A stretch of 15,184 bases of DNA from Trueperaceae bacterium (GCA_007128755.1 SKWV01000107.1:1-15184); one strand, 5' to 3'; counted from the stretch's first letter, positions 1-8,797 are shown. Numbers and translations: made by a program. The notes: a model not told the origin generated them from the sequence alone.

Positions 1-126
1 GACCGCGGCCCCGTCGGAGGCGGGCCGATCGACGACGCCGACGGCGTACCCGGCCGCGGCGAGCTCGAACGCCACGGCGCGCCCGATGCCGCTGGCCGCG
101 CCGGTCACGAGCGCGATTCGTTCCAT
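1..126 (-). CDS. Short-chain dehydrogenase/reductase (SDR), N-terminal part only
   Basis: The reverse strand reads 42 codons from an ATG at 126-124 to the window edge, so the C-terminal part is missing. The protein begins MERIALVTGAASGIGRAVAF, which is the SDR Rossmann nucleotide-binding signature TGxxxGIG (residues 8-14). It is followed by a second beta strand ending in an acidic residue (VGVVDR, Asp about 33), a position that in the family often favours NAD(H). The catalytic Ser-Tyr-Lys residues lie outside the window, so substrate and pathway cannot be named. No Shine-Dalgarno precedes the ATG. A TACACT hexamer sits six bases upstream, which would suit a leaderless message. The gene is transcribed away from the tRNA-Leu gene. 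Confidence 0.85.
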   Translation of the reverse strand, partial: MERIALVTGAASGIGRAVAFELAAAGYAVGVVDRPASDGAAV

Positions 127-216
127 GCGAGGAGTGTATGCGTTGGGCTGCGCGCATGAGCCGGACCCGGGTTCCGAGGCGGTGCGGCCGCGCGCGACGC
201 TTCGGGTCATCGCGCC

Positions 217-246
217 TTGCGCGGCGCGCTCCCGCTCGGATACACT
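217..246 (+). promoter_or_regulatory. Putative promoter of tRNA-Leu
   Basis: TTGCGC (217-222) and TACACT (241-246) are separated by 18 bp and lie about 65 bases before the tRNA. The -10-like element fits TAnnnT and the -35 is weak (three of six consensus bases). The hexamer and its surroundings, ATACACTtCTC, resemble the element in front of the divergent SDR gene. This is inferred from position and motif only. Confidence 0.35.
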
Positions 247-310
247 TCTCTGTCGCCGCGCCGTAGGCGCAGCGGCACGGTTCGAGTTGGCCGGTCCGAC
301 ACGGCTGCGT

Positions 311-397
311 GCCGAAGTGGCGGAATTGGTAGACGCGCACGATTCAGGGTCGTGTGTCCGAGAGGATGTGCGGGTTCGAGTCCCGCCTTCGGCACCA
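311..397 (+). tRNA. tRNA-Leu (anticodon CAG)
   Basis: The cloverleaf folds completely by eye. The acceptor stem is GCCGAAG (311-317) with CTTCGGC (387-393). The D-arm contains the AATTGGTAGA loop. The anticodon stem CACGA/TCGTG encloses the loop TTCAGGG, with anticodon CAG at 345-347. A long class II variable arm, as expected for leucine, comes next, then the T-arm CGGGTTCGAGTCCCG. Discriminator A is at 394 and the CCA end is encoded at 395-397. It would decode CUG, the dominant leucine codon in GC-rich genes. A perfect hairpin follows at once. Confidence 0.97.
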
Positions 398-406
398 GGC
401 AGACGG

Positions 407-440
407 AACGCCCCGAGCAACCGCTCGGGGCGTTCTTCGT
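407..440 (+). terminator. Hairpin terminator after tRNA-Leu, possibly bidirectional
   Basis: A perfect 12-bp stem (AACGCCCCGAGC at 407-418 with its complement at 423-434) encloses a 4-base loop and is followed by a pyrimidine stretch, CTTC, rather than a pure T run. It lies 9 bases after the tRNA CCA end. Being symmetric, it may also end leftward glyQS transcripts, whose stop codon is about 87 bases away. Confidence 0.7.
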
Positions 441-453
441 GCACGTGCTCGAG

Positions 454-494
454 CCTCAGGCCTCACCCGCCTCGAGGTGCTCGAGCGCCCCGAG
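454..494. repeat. 41-bp direct repeat, copy 1 (downstream duplicate of the glyS end)
   Basis: These 41 bases are identical to 519-559. Copy 2 carries the stop codon and last dozen codons of glyS, so this copy is a noncoding duplicate of the gene end. It starts 65 bp from copy 2, leaving 24 bp of unique sequence between the copies. It contains the inverted repeat CTCGAG-GTG-CTCGAG (471-485) and contributes to a second hairpin, CCCGAG-AGC-CTCGGG (489-503). Confidence 0.9.
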
Positions 495-518
495 AGCCTC
501 GGGTCGCTATTCGACCGA

Positions 519-559
519 CCTCAGGCCTCACCCGCCTCGAGGTGCTCGAGCGCCCCGAG
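519..559. repeat. 41-bp direct repeat, copy 2 (glyS 3' end)
   Basis: This copy is identical to 454-494 and contains the glyS stop codon (TGA on the minus strand, 523-521) and the codons for the C-terminal residues LGALEHLEAGEA. The 65-bp offset is not a multiple of three. The identity stops abruptly on both sides. Confidence 0.9.
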
Positions 560-2650
560 GTCGCGGAGGACGTTCGCGACGGCGGCGAGGAGCGCCAGGC
601 GGTTCACGCGCACCTCTTCGGCGTCGACCATCACGTGCACGCTGTCGAGGAAGGCGTCGAGCGGCGCCTTGAGGCGCAGGACCTCGGCCACGGCCTCGTC
701 GAGCCCACCCAACTCCCGGTTGGGCGCTTTCCCGAGGTCCCATGGCACCAGCTGCTTGCGGACGCCCGCCATCAGGCGCTCGACCCCACGCCGCGCGTCA
801 GGGAGCGCCTCGAACAGGGGCGCCTCGGCGGCGTCACGGAAGAGCGCCGAGCGGACGCTCGCCCCATCGGGGGCCTGACGGCCCAGGTTGGCGGCGCGCT
901 TGTAGAGCGTCATGAGGTCGACCCAGCCGTCGCGCGTCATGAGCGCCCGGAGCAGATGGGCGCGCCTGGCCGCCCCGATCACGGAGCGGCTCCCGTGCAC
1001 CGCCGCCCGGATCACGGGCGTGGGGACGCGTTCCTCGGCCAGCAGGGCCGATACGCGGTCCCACGCGAAGGCCTCGACGTCCGAGAGGACGTCGTCGGCG
1101 ACGTCGACGCTCCCGTCGAACCCCGAGGCGGCGGCGTCGATCAGCTTGCGGAAGGGCACGCGCCACCCTTGGGCCGCCACCGTCCGCACCGCCCCGACTC
1201 CGGCGCGGCGCAGGCCGTACGGATCGGCCGAGCCGCTCGGTCGGCGGCCGATCGCGAAGAAGCCGACGAGGGTGTCGAGCCGATCGGCGACCGACAGGAT
1301 GGCGCCGACGCGAGTGGACGGCAGCCGGCCGCCGTGGGCGCGCGGCAGCACGCCGTCCTCGAGGGCGACGGCCACCTCGGACGGCTGGCCTTCGGCGAGC
1401 GCGTACGCGCGGCCCATCGTCCCCTCGAGCTCGGGGAGCTCGTGGACCATCTTGGTCGAGAGGTCGGCGCGGAAGACGCGCAACGCCGCCTTGAGCGTCG
1501 CCGCCTCGTCCTCGCTGACGCCGAGGACGTCGGCGAGCTGCCGGGCCGACGTGCTGATCCGGGCGACCTTGTCGCCCATGCTGCCGAGCTCCTTCTGGAA
1601 GGCGATGCCGGAGAGTCCCCAGGCGTGCCGCGACAGGCTCTCGCTGCGATCGGCGTCCCAGAAGAAACGGGCGTCGTCGAGGCGACCGCGGAGCACCTGC
1701 TCGTAGCCGCGCCGCACGACGCCTCCGTCGGGGACGCGGTTGTTCGAGAGCGCCACGAACCGCGGCGCGAGCCGGCCGTCGGCGCCGCGCGTCGGGAAGA
1801 AGCGCTGGTGGTGGATCATCACGGTGCCGAGGACGTCGTCCGGTAGGTCGAGGAAGCGCTCGCCGAACGCGCCGAGCACCGCGACCGGCGTCTCGAGCAG
1901 GTCGCACACCTCGTCCTCGAGCTCGGCGTCGCTCACCAGCTCGAGACCCTCCCCCGCCGCCACGCCGCGGGCGGCCTCCACGACCGCCGCGCGCCGCTCC
2001 GCCCGGTCGGCGATCACCGAGGCGCCGCGGAGCGCACCCTCGTACGCGTCCGCGTGCGGCAGCTCGATCGCCCCGGCGTGCAGGAAGCGGTGGCCGCGGG
2101 TCGCGCGGCCGGCGTGGACGCCCGCGACCTCGACGGGAACGACCACGTCGTCGAGCAGCGCCACCAGCCAGGCGATCGGCCGCACGAAGAGCGTCTCGAC
2201 CTCGGCCCAGCGCATCTTGCGGGGCGCGGGGAGGTCCTGCACCACGCCGGCGAGCAGCGCGCTCAGCAGCGTCACGGTCGGCTCGCCGCCGACCTCGACC
2301 GTCGCGTAGACGTAGCGGCCCTTGCCGAGGTCGTCGACGACCAGGTCGGTGGGATCGACACCCGACGAGCGCGCGAAGCCGAGCGCCGCGCGCGTCGGCG
2401 CGCCGGAGGCGTCGAAGGCCGCGCTCTCGGGCGGGCCGCGGCGCGTCACCTGCCGCCTCAGGCTGCGCTCCGCGACGTCCTCGACGACGATCGCGAGCCG
2501 CCGGGGCGTGGCGTAGGAGCGCAGCGCGCCGTGCTCCACGCTCGCTCCCGCCAGGCGCGTCACGAGGAGATCGGCCAGGGCGTCGCTGCCTTGCTGCACG
2601 AACCAGCTGGGGAGCTCCTCGGTGCCGATCTCGAACAGCAGGGTCGCCAT
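521..2650 (-). CDS. glyS: Glycine--tRNA ligase beta subunit
   Basis: This is the 709-residue beta subunit of the bacterial alpha2beta2 glycyl-tRNA synthetase, which binds tRNA-Gly and is needed with GlyQ for charging in the cytoplasm. The chosen ATG (2650-2648) gives MATLLFEIGTEELP, the conserved family N-terminus. The same frame stays open upstream through glyQ, but that part is not GlyS-like. The HD-like domain of the family appears around residues 392-500 (ADLSTKMVHELPELEG, then LSVADRLDTLVGFFAIG and DPYGLRRAGVGAVR). The C-terminal anticodon-binding helical domain includes LDAFLDSVHVM and NRLALLAAV. Length is normal (about 690-710). The glyQ stop and glyS start overlap as TGATG (1 bp), so translation is probably coupled. 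No strong separate Shine-Dalgarno is visible. The last 41 bp are repeated downstream. Confidence 0.97.
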   Translation of the reverse strand: MATLLFEIGTEELPSWFVQQGSDALADLLVTRLAGASVEHGALRSYATPRRLAIVVEDVAERSLRRQVTRRGPPESAAFDASGAPTRAALGFARSSGVDPTDLVVDDLGKGRYVYATVEVGGEPTVTLLSALLAGVVQDLPAPRKMRWAEVETLFVRPIAWLVALLDDVVVPVEVAGVHAGRATRGHRFLHAGAIELPHADAYEGALRGASVIADRAERRAAVVEAARGVAAGEGLELVSDAELEDEVCDLLETPVAVLGAFGERFLDLPDDVLGTVMIHHQRFFPTRGADGRLAPRFVALSNNRVPDGGVVRRGYEQVLRGRLDDARFFWDADRSESLSRHAWGLSGIAFQKELGSMGDKVARISTSARQLADVLGVSEDEAATLKAALRVFRADLSTKMVHELPELEGTMGRAYALAEGQPSEVAVALEDGVLPRAHGGRLPSTRVGAILSVADRLDTLVGFFAIGRRPSGSADPYGLRRAGVGAVRTVAAQGWRVPFRKLIDAAASGFDGSVDVADDVLSDVEAFAWDRVSALLAEERVPTPVIRAAVHGSRSVIGAARRAHLLRALMTRDGWVDLMTLYKRAANLGRQAPDGASVRSALFRDAAEAPLFEALPDARRGVERLMAGVRKQLVPWDLGKAPNRELGGLDEAVAEVLRLKAPLDAFLDSVHVMVDAEEVRVNRLALLAAVANVLRDLGALEHLEAGEA

Positions 2651-3513
2651 CAGGCGGCCTGCGCCGCGTCGGCGGCGCTGCCGGCGAGGTAGGCGGCCGC
2701 GGCGGCCTCGGTCATGCGCCGCACCCGCTGGACGTAGCCCTGCCGTTCGGTGTGCGACAGCACGCCGCGCGCGTCGAGGAGGTTGAAGGCATGCGAGCAC
2801 CGCAGGGCGAACTCGTAGGCGGGATGGACGAGTTCCAGGGCGAGGAGGCGCGTCGCCTCGGCCTCGAACTTGTCGAACAGCAAGCGCTGCAGGTCGGTAT
2901 CGGCCTGGTCGAAGTTGTAGGTGCAGTGCTGGCGCTCGAAGTCGCGCCGCAGGTCGCCCATGGTGACGCCCTCGGATACCTCGACGTCGAACGCGTGCTT
3001 CGCGCCCTGGAGGTACATCGCCAGCCGCTCGAGCCCGTAGGTCAGCTCCACCGACACCGGCCGGCAGTCGATGCCGGCCACCTGCTGGAAGTACGTGAAC
3101 TGGGTGATCTCCATCCCGTCCATCCATACCTCCCAGCCGAGGCCCCAGGCCCCGAGCGTGGGCGACTCCCAGTTGTCCTCGACGAAGCGGATGTCGTGGG
3201 CTCCGGGATCGATGCCCAGGTGGTAGAGCGACTGGAGGTAGGTCTCCTGGATGTCGACGGGCGACGGCTTGATCACGACCTGGTACTGGTAGAAGTACTG
3301 GAACCGGTAGGGGTTGTCGCCGTAGCGGCCGTCGGCCGGTCGCCGGCTCGGCGCGATTCCGGCGACGCGCCAGGGCTTCTCCCCGAGGGCGCCGAAGAAG
3401 GTCGTCGGGTAGAAGGTCCCGGCCCCGACCTCGGTGTCGTGCGGCGGCACGATGGTGCAGCCGCGGTCCGCCCAGAAGCGGTCGAGTGCCATGATGATAT
3501 CTTGGAAGCGCAT
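2650..3513 (-). CDS. glyQ: Glycine--tRNA ligase alpha subunit
   Basis: This is the 287-residue catalytic alpha subunit of glycyl-tRNA synthetase, which forms glycyl-adenylate and pairs with GlyS. Class II synthetase features are visible: VGAGTFYPTTF near the N-terminus, SRRPADGRYGDNPYR and QYQVVIKPSP around motif 2, and LTYGLERLAMYLQG with the motif 3 arginine. The family blocks ESPTLGAWGLGWEVW and TQFTYFQQVAG and the C-terminal HAFNLLDARGVLSHTERQ are all intact. An in-frame ATG lies 60 bases further upstream. I chose 3513 because the protein then begins MRFQDIIMALDRFW, as in the family, and because GAGGAG sits 6 bases before it. It is the first gene of the leftward glyQS operon. Confidence 0.97.
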   Translation of the reverse strand: MRFQDIIMALDRFWADRGCTIVPPHDTEVGAGTFYPTTFFGALGEKPWRVAGIAPSRRPADGRYGDNPYRFQYFYQYQVVIKPSPVDIQETYLQSLYHLGIDPGAHDIRFVEDNWESPTLGAWGLGWEVWMDGMEITQFTYFQQVAGIDCRPVSVELTYGLERLAMYLQGAKHAFDVEVSEGVTMGDLRRDFERQHCTYNFDQADTDLQRLLFDKFEAEATRLLALELVHPAYEFALRCSHAFNLLDARGVLSHTERQGYVQRVRRMTEAAAAAYLAGSAADAAQAA

Positions 3514-3587
3514 GCCAGCTCCTCGCTCGTTCGCGGGACATGAAGGCGGTCTGAACGGACCGTTGGGGGCCAACGTAATGGATGCCC

Positions 3588-3616
3588 TTACGACGCCTCC
3601 GCCGAGCGCGTACTAT
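3588..3616 (+). promoter_or_regulatory. Putative clpC promoter overlapping the glyQS -10
   Basis: TTACGA (3588-3593) and TACTAT (3611-3616) are exactly 17 bp apart on the plus strand. Both are weak matches. The -10 shares bases with the minus-strand TATAGT. Transcription would start near 3623 and give a clpC leader of about 134 bases. No CtsR-type direct repeat or HrcA CIRCE element is visible. Confidence 0.35.
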
Positions 3617-3620
3617 ACCA
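3612..3620 (-). promoter_or_regulatory. Extended -10 promoter element for glyQS
   Basis: On the minus strand this reads TGGTATAGT, an extended -10 (TGnTATAnT) with no convincing -35. Transcription would begin near 3605, giving a glyQ leader of about 90 bases. That leader contains an inverted repeat, GTTGG-GGG-CCAAC (3562-3574), of unknown role. No T-box-like structure was recognised. Confidence 0.45.
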
Positions 3621-3652
3621 CCATGGGTCTTGCCTACCTCAGTCCCGTTCCT

Positions 3653-3721
3653 GACGGCGTTCGTCGCTCCATGGCGACGGCTGGGACGCGCTTCGTCCCG
3701 GCTTTCGGGACGCGGAGCGTC
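3653..3721 (+). promoter_or_regulatory. Structured clpC 5' leader with alternative hairpins
   Basis: A chain of short, perfectly complementary arms occupies the leader: GACG/CGTC (3653-3656 with 3662-3665); CGTCGC/GCGACG (3662-3667 with 3674-3679); GGGACG/CGTCCC (3683-3688 with 3694-3699); CGTCCCG/CGGGACG (3694-3700 with 3706-3712); and GACGC/GCGTC (3709-3713 with 3717-3721). Neighbouring hairpins share an arm, so they cannot all form at once. No T tract follows, so a classical terminator is not evident. A regulatory role is inference. Confidence 0.4.
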
Positions 3722-3756
3722 AGCGGCGCCGTTCAGGGACCCGAAGGGGCGCGATC

Positions 3757-5964
<2,208 letters not shown>

Positions 5965-5982
5965 TCGGTACGAGCCGAGCGC

Positions 5983-6016
5983 GTGCCGCGGCGGCCCTCC
6001 GGGGTCGCCGCGGCGC
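5983..6016 (+). terminator. Strong GC hairpin between clpC and radA
   Basis: GCCGCGGCG (5985-5993) pairs perfectly with 6006-6014. The stem continues inward through a G-T wobble and CCC/GGG to a TCCG loop, and outward by one wobble and one G-C pair, for about 15 pairs in all. It begins 19 bases after the clpC stop. No T run follows, so it may be a weak or factor-dependent terminator, a 3'-end stabiliser or a processing site. Confidence 0.45.
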
Positions 6017-6082
6017 AGCTTCCACCGGGCTATGCTTGCGGCCTATGCCCGGCCTGCGCGCGTGCCAGCGATCGGAACTCCC

Positions 6083-7417
6083 TTGCCGAAGGTGAGTTCC
6101 TCGTTCGTGTGCCGTGACTGCGGCGCCCGCAGCGCCGGACCCCTCGGCCGCTGCGGGCGCTGTGGCGCCTGGGGGACGGTGGAGGCCGCGTCGGTCCCCG
6201 CGCCCTCGGCGCTTTCTCCGACGCGCGTGGTGCGTCACACGCTCCTCGCGGAGGTCGACGACCTCGCCCTGGCGCGCCTGCCCACCGGGATCCCCGAGGT
6301 CGACCGCGTCCTCGGCGGCGGGTGGGTCTCCGGCTCCGCGGTGCTGATCGCCGGCGAACCCGGGATCGGCAAGTCGACGCTCTTGCTCCAGCTCGCCGAC
6401 GAGTCGGCCCGCGCCGGCCACGCGACCCTCTACGTCGCCGGCGAGGAGTCACCGGGCCAGGTGAAGCTCCGGGCGGGGCGTCTCGGGGTGCGCGCGCCGC
6501 TCACGCTCACGCGCGAGACCGACGCGCGCGTGCTCGCCGAGTACATCCGGCAGGAGGCCCCGCGCCTCGCCATCGTCGACTCGGCCCAGACGCTCACGGT
6601 CGACGACGACGGCACCGCCGGCAGCGTCTCGCAGGTGCGCGACGCGACCGCGATGCTCACGCAGGCGGCCAAGGCCTCGGGCACCACGCTGGTGCTGATC
6701 GGCCACGTCACCAAGCAGGGCACGGTCGCCGGTCCCAAGGTGATCGAGCACATCGTCGACGCCACCTTCGCGCTCGAGTCCGCCGCCGGCTTCCGCATCC
6801 TGCGGGGCATGAAGAACCGCTTCGGACCCGCCGGCGAGGTGGGCGTCTTCGAGATGCGCGCCACCGGCCTGCACGCCGTCGACAACCCCTCGGAGGCCTT
6901 CTTGGCCGAGCGGCTCACGGGCGTGCCGGGATCGGTCGTCGCCGTGGTCATGGAGGGCCAGCGCGCCATCCTCCTCGAGGTGCAGGCGCTCGCCAGCAAG
7001 AGCCCGTTCACGAGCCCGAGACGCGTGGTCCAAGGGCTCGACGCCCGCCGGGTCGACGTCGTGCTGGCCGTGCTCGAGCGCCGCCTCGACCTCCCCCTCG
7101 CCGGGCTCGACGTGTACGTCAACGTCGCCGGCGGGCTGCGCGTCACCGACCAGGGCGCCGATCTGGCGGTGGCCGTCGCGGTCGTGTCGGCCGTGACGAA
7201 CCGCGCCTCGCCGGGCGCGACCGCGTTCGTGGGCGAGGTCGGGCTGGCCGGCGAGATCCGCGCGGTCAAGGAGCTCGAGCGGCGAGGGCGCGAGGCGGAG
7301 CGGTCCGGCTACACGACGCTCATCGGTCCCCGCCCGCGGGGCGGCGCCGTCGGCGGTGGCTACCGCGAGGCGGTCGATCTGCGCGCGGCGCTCGACCTCG
7401 TGTGGAGGCGCGCGTGA
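6083..7417 (+). CDS. radA: DNA repair protein RadA (branch-migration ATPase)
   Basis: RadA (Sms) is a RecA-like DnaB-type ATPase that drives branch migration in recombinational repair. The four-cysteine zinc finger is at C10/C13 and C24/C27, Walker A GEPGIGKST starts at residue 91, and the RadA-specific KNRFG motif is at 244-248. The C-terminal part (FVGEVGLAGEIRAV) is the Lon-protease-like domain. The frame is open from an ATG at 6032, but that adds 17 residues unlike the family. The TTG at 6083 places the first zinc cysteine at residue 10, as in typical RadA proteins (MAKxxxxFVC). It gives 444 residues, a normal length, with GGA six bases upstream. A GTG at 6092 is another option. The stop overlaps the next gene's start as GTGA. 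Confidence 0.95.
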   Translation: MPKVSSSFVCRDCGARSAGPLGRCGRCGAWGTVEAASVPAPSALSPTRVVRHTLLAEVDDLALARLPTGIPEVDRVLGGGWVSGSAVLIAGEPGIGKSTLLLQLADESARAGHATLYVAGEESPGQVKLRAGRLGVRAPLTLTRETDARVLAEYIRQEAPRLAIVDSAQTLTVDDDGTAGSVSQVRDATAMLTQAAKASGTTLVLIGHVTKQGTVAGPKVIEHIVDATFALESAAGFRILRGMKNRFGPAGEVGVFEMRATGLHAVDNPSEAFLAERLTGVPGSVVAVVMEGQRAILLEVQALASKSPFTSPRRVVQGLDARRVDVVLAVLERRLDLPLAGLDVYVNVAGGLRVTDQGADLAVAVAVVSAVTNRASPGATAFVGEVGLAGEIRAVKELERRGREAERSGYTTLIGPRPRGGAVGGGYREAVDLRAALDLVWRRA

Positions 7418-8508
7418 GCGCCGAGGGTGGGCGCGCGAACGGCCGCAACGGCACCGCGACGCTCAGCACGCTCGTCATCCGCCTCGCGCTCTCCGCGGTC
7501 GGGGGCGTCATCGGAGCGGGCATCGCCACGGGCTTCCTGGCGCGGGGCTGGCTGACCGGCCCGAACACCTTCTCCTACGTCACCATCCTCGGCGTCCTCG
7601 TCGGCTACCTCGCGAGCGGGCCGCTGGCGGAGCGCTGGGGCTCGCACCTCGACGGCGTGCTGCGGCGCGTGGCCCGGGTACCGCCCGACGTCGTGCTCGC
7701 CGCCGGGACCGGCGCGACCGTGGCGCTGGTCGTCACGGTGCTGCTCAACAACCTGCTCGCGGCGGTGCCGGGCTTCACCTGGTTCTGGTCGCTCCTCATC
7801 GCGCTGGTGCTGGTGACGGCCTCGTCGTGGTTCTTCGTCACCAACCGTCGCCTGTTCTCCGTGGGACGGGCCCTGCGGCCGGTCGACGAAGGAGCGAGCG
7901 ACCGCCAGCGCGACAAGGTGGTCGACACCTCGGCGATCATCGACGGCCGCGTGGTCGACGTGATCGAGGCGAACTTCTTGGACGGCGCCATCCTCATCCC
8001 CCAGTTCGTGCTCGCGGAGCTCCAGCGCATCGCCGACTCCGACGAGCCTCTGCGGCGCAAGCGCGGTCGCCGCGGCCTCGAGGTGCTCGACCGGCTGGTG
8101 GCGCAGTCGCACGTGCGCACCGAGGTCGTGGCCGACGACCCCGGCGCCGGTCCCGTCGACGACAAGCTCATCCGCATGTGCCAGGCGCGCGACGCCGCCC
8201 TGGTCACCACCGACTTCAACCTCAACCGCGTGGCTGCCCTGCAGGGGGTCCGCGTCCTGAACGTCAATGCGCTCGCCAACGCCATGCGCGCGATGTTCCT
8301 GCCGGGCGAACGCCTGTCGTTGACGATCGTGCGCGAGGGGCGGGAGGCGGGCCAAGGGCTCGCGTACCTCGAGGACGGCACCATGGTGGTCGTCGAGGAC
8401 GCCGCGGAGATCGTGGGGCACACCGTGGACGTGGTCGTGACCAGCTCCCTGCAGACCAACATGGGCCGGATGATCTTCGCGCGGCCCGCCGAGGCGGCCG
8501 GGGTGTGA
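7414..8508 (+). CDS. yacL: Membrane PIN/TRAM-domain protein (YacL family)
   Basis: The product has 364 residues. Residues 17-145 contain about four hydrophobic segments (approximately 19-41, 52-72, 93-118 and 123-143). The soluble part begins with a PIN nuclease-like domain, VVDTSAIIDGRVVD (Asp171), followed by acidic positions in LAELQRIAD, VDDKLIRMC and TTDFNLNRVA. These are the usual PIN metal ligands and all are present. The C-terminal 70 residues form a TRAM-like RNA-binding domain (GQGLAYLEDGTMVVVEDA). The family's substrate is not established; a membrane-linked RNase role is inferred. The GTG start at 7414 overlaps the radA stop (GTGA) and has a strong GGAGG five bases upstream, so the two genes are co-transcribed. 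Adjacent radA and yacL genes are a known arrangement in several phyla, often with ispD downstream; ispD is absent here. Confidence 0.93.
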   Translation: MSAEGGRANGRNGTATLSTLVIRLALSAVGGVIGAGIATGFLARGWLTGPNTFSYVTILGVLVGYLASGPLAERWGSHLDGVLRRVARVPPDVVLAAGTGATVALVVTVLLNNLLAAVPGFTWFWSLLIALVLVTASSWFFVTNRRLFSVGRALRPVDEGASDRQRDKVVDTSAIIDGRVVDVIEANFLDGAILIPQFVLAELQRIADSDEPLRRKRGRRGLEVLDRLVAQSHVRTEVVADDPGAGPVDDKLIRMCQARDAALVTTDFNLNRVAALQGVRVLNVNALANAMRAMFLPGERLSLTIVREGREAGQGLAYLEDGTMVVVEDAAEIVGHTVDVVVTSSLQTNMGRMIFARPAEAAGV

Positions 8509-8560
8509 AGGAGACGGCTCCGGCGTCGGGGCGGGCGCGCCTCGCCACGCTCGCCATCGC

Positions 8561-8589
8561 TTGACGACGCACGCGGCGCCGCGTAGGCT
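8561..8589 (+). promoter_or_regulatory. Promoter of tRNA-Ala
   Basis: TTGACG (8561-8566, five of six consensus bases) and TAGGCT (8584-8589) are separated by exactly 17 bp. Transcription would start near 8597, 27 bases before the tRNA. It lies in the gap after yacL, so the tRNA need not depend on the radA transcript. This is the best -35 match seen in the window. Confidence 0.6.
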
Positions 8590-8623
8590 GCTCGGGCGCT
8601 CGGTCGTCGCCGGAGGGCGCCGC

Positions 8624-8699
8624 GGGGCCTTAGCTCAGCTGGGAGAGCGCCCGCTTTGCAAGCGGGAGGTCGTGGGTTCGAATCCCATAGGCTCCACCA
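8624..8699 (+). tRNA. tRNA-Ala (anticodon TGC)
   Basis: A complete 76-base cloverleaf is present. The acceptor stem GGGGCCT pairs with AGGCTCC and contains the G3-U70 wobble that identifies alanine tRNAs. The D-arm is GCTCAGCTGGGAGAGC. The anticodon stem CCCGC/GCGGG holds the loop TTTGCAA, with TGC at 8657-8659. The T-arm is GTGGGTTCGAATCCCAT. Discriminator A is at 8696 and CCA is encoded at 8697-8699. It is a lone tRNA gene, not visibly part of an rRNA operon. Confidence 0.98.
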
Positions 8700-8714
8700 A
8701 TCGATCTTGGAGAG

Positions 8715-8740
8715 GCCCGTCGCCGACGGGCTTCTTCTCG
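8715..8740 (+). terminator. Rho-independent terminator after tRNA-Ala
   Basis: GCCCGTC (8715-8721) pairs perfectly with GACGGGC (8725-8731) around a GCC loop and is followed directly by TTCTTCTCG. It starts 15 bases after the tRNA CCA end. The TTCTTC tail resembles the sequence after the tRNA-Leu hairpin. Confidence 0.75.
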
Positions 8741-8797
8741 TGCCCGCGGCAGGCGTGCATAGGGACGAACGTCCCCCCGAGCCCACTTCGCGCGTCA

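Noticed and set aside
454..559. CRISPR array
   Set aside because: Only two repeat copies, one inside a coding region, with a single 24-bp gap and no cas genes.
86..1846. 586-residue plus-strand frame running through tRNA-Leu and antisense to glyS
   Set aside because: It reads through a tRNA gene and terminator and is low in complexity; not a protein gene.
521..3541. Apparent 1006-residue minus-strand protein starting MSRERARSW
   Set aside because: Only the part from 2650 down is GlyS; the upstream third is an out-of-frame reading of glyQ, rich in Arg and Pro.
3514..3600. T-box leader for glyQS
   Set aside because: The leader is only about 90 bases and lacks a recognisable T-box sequence or antiterminator.
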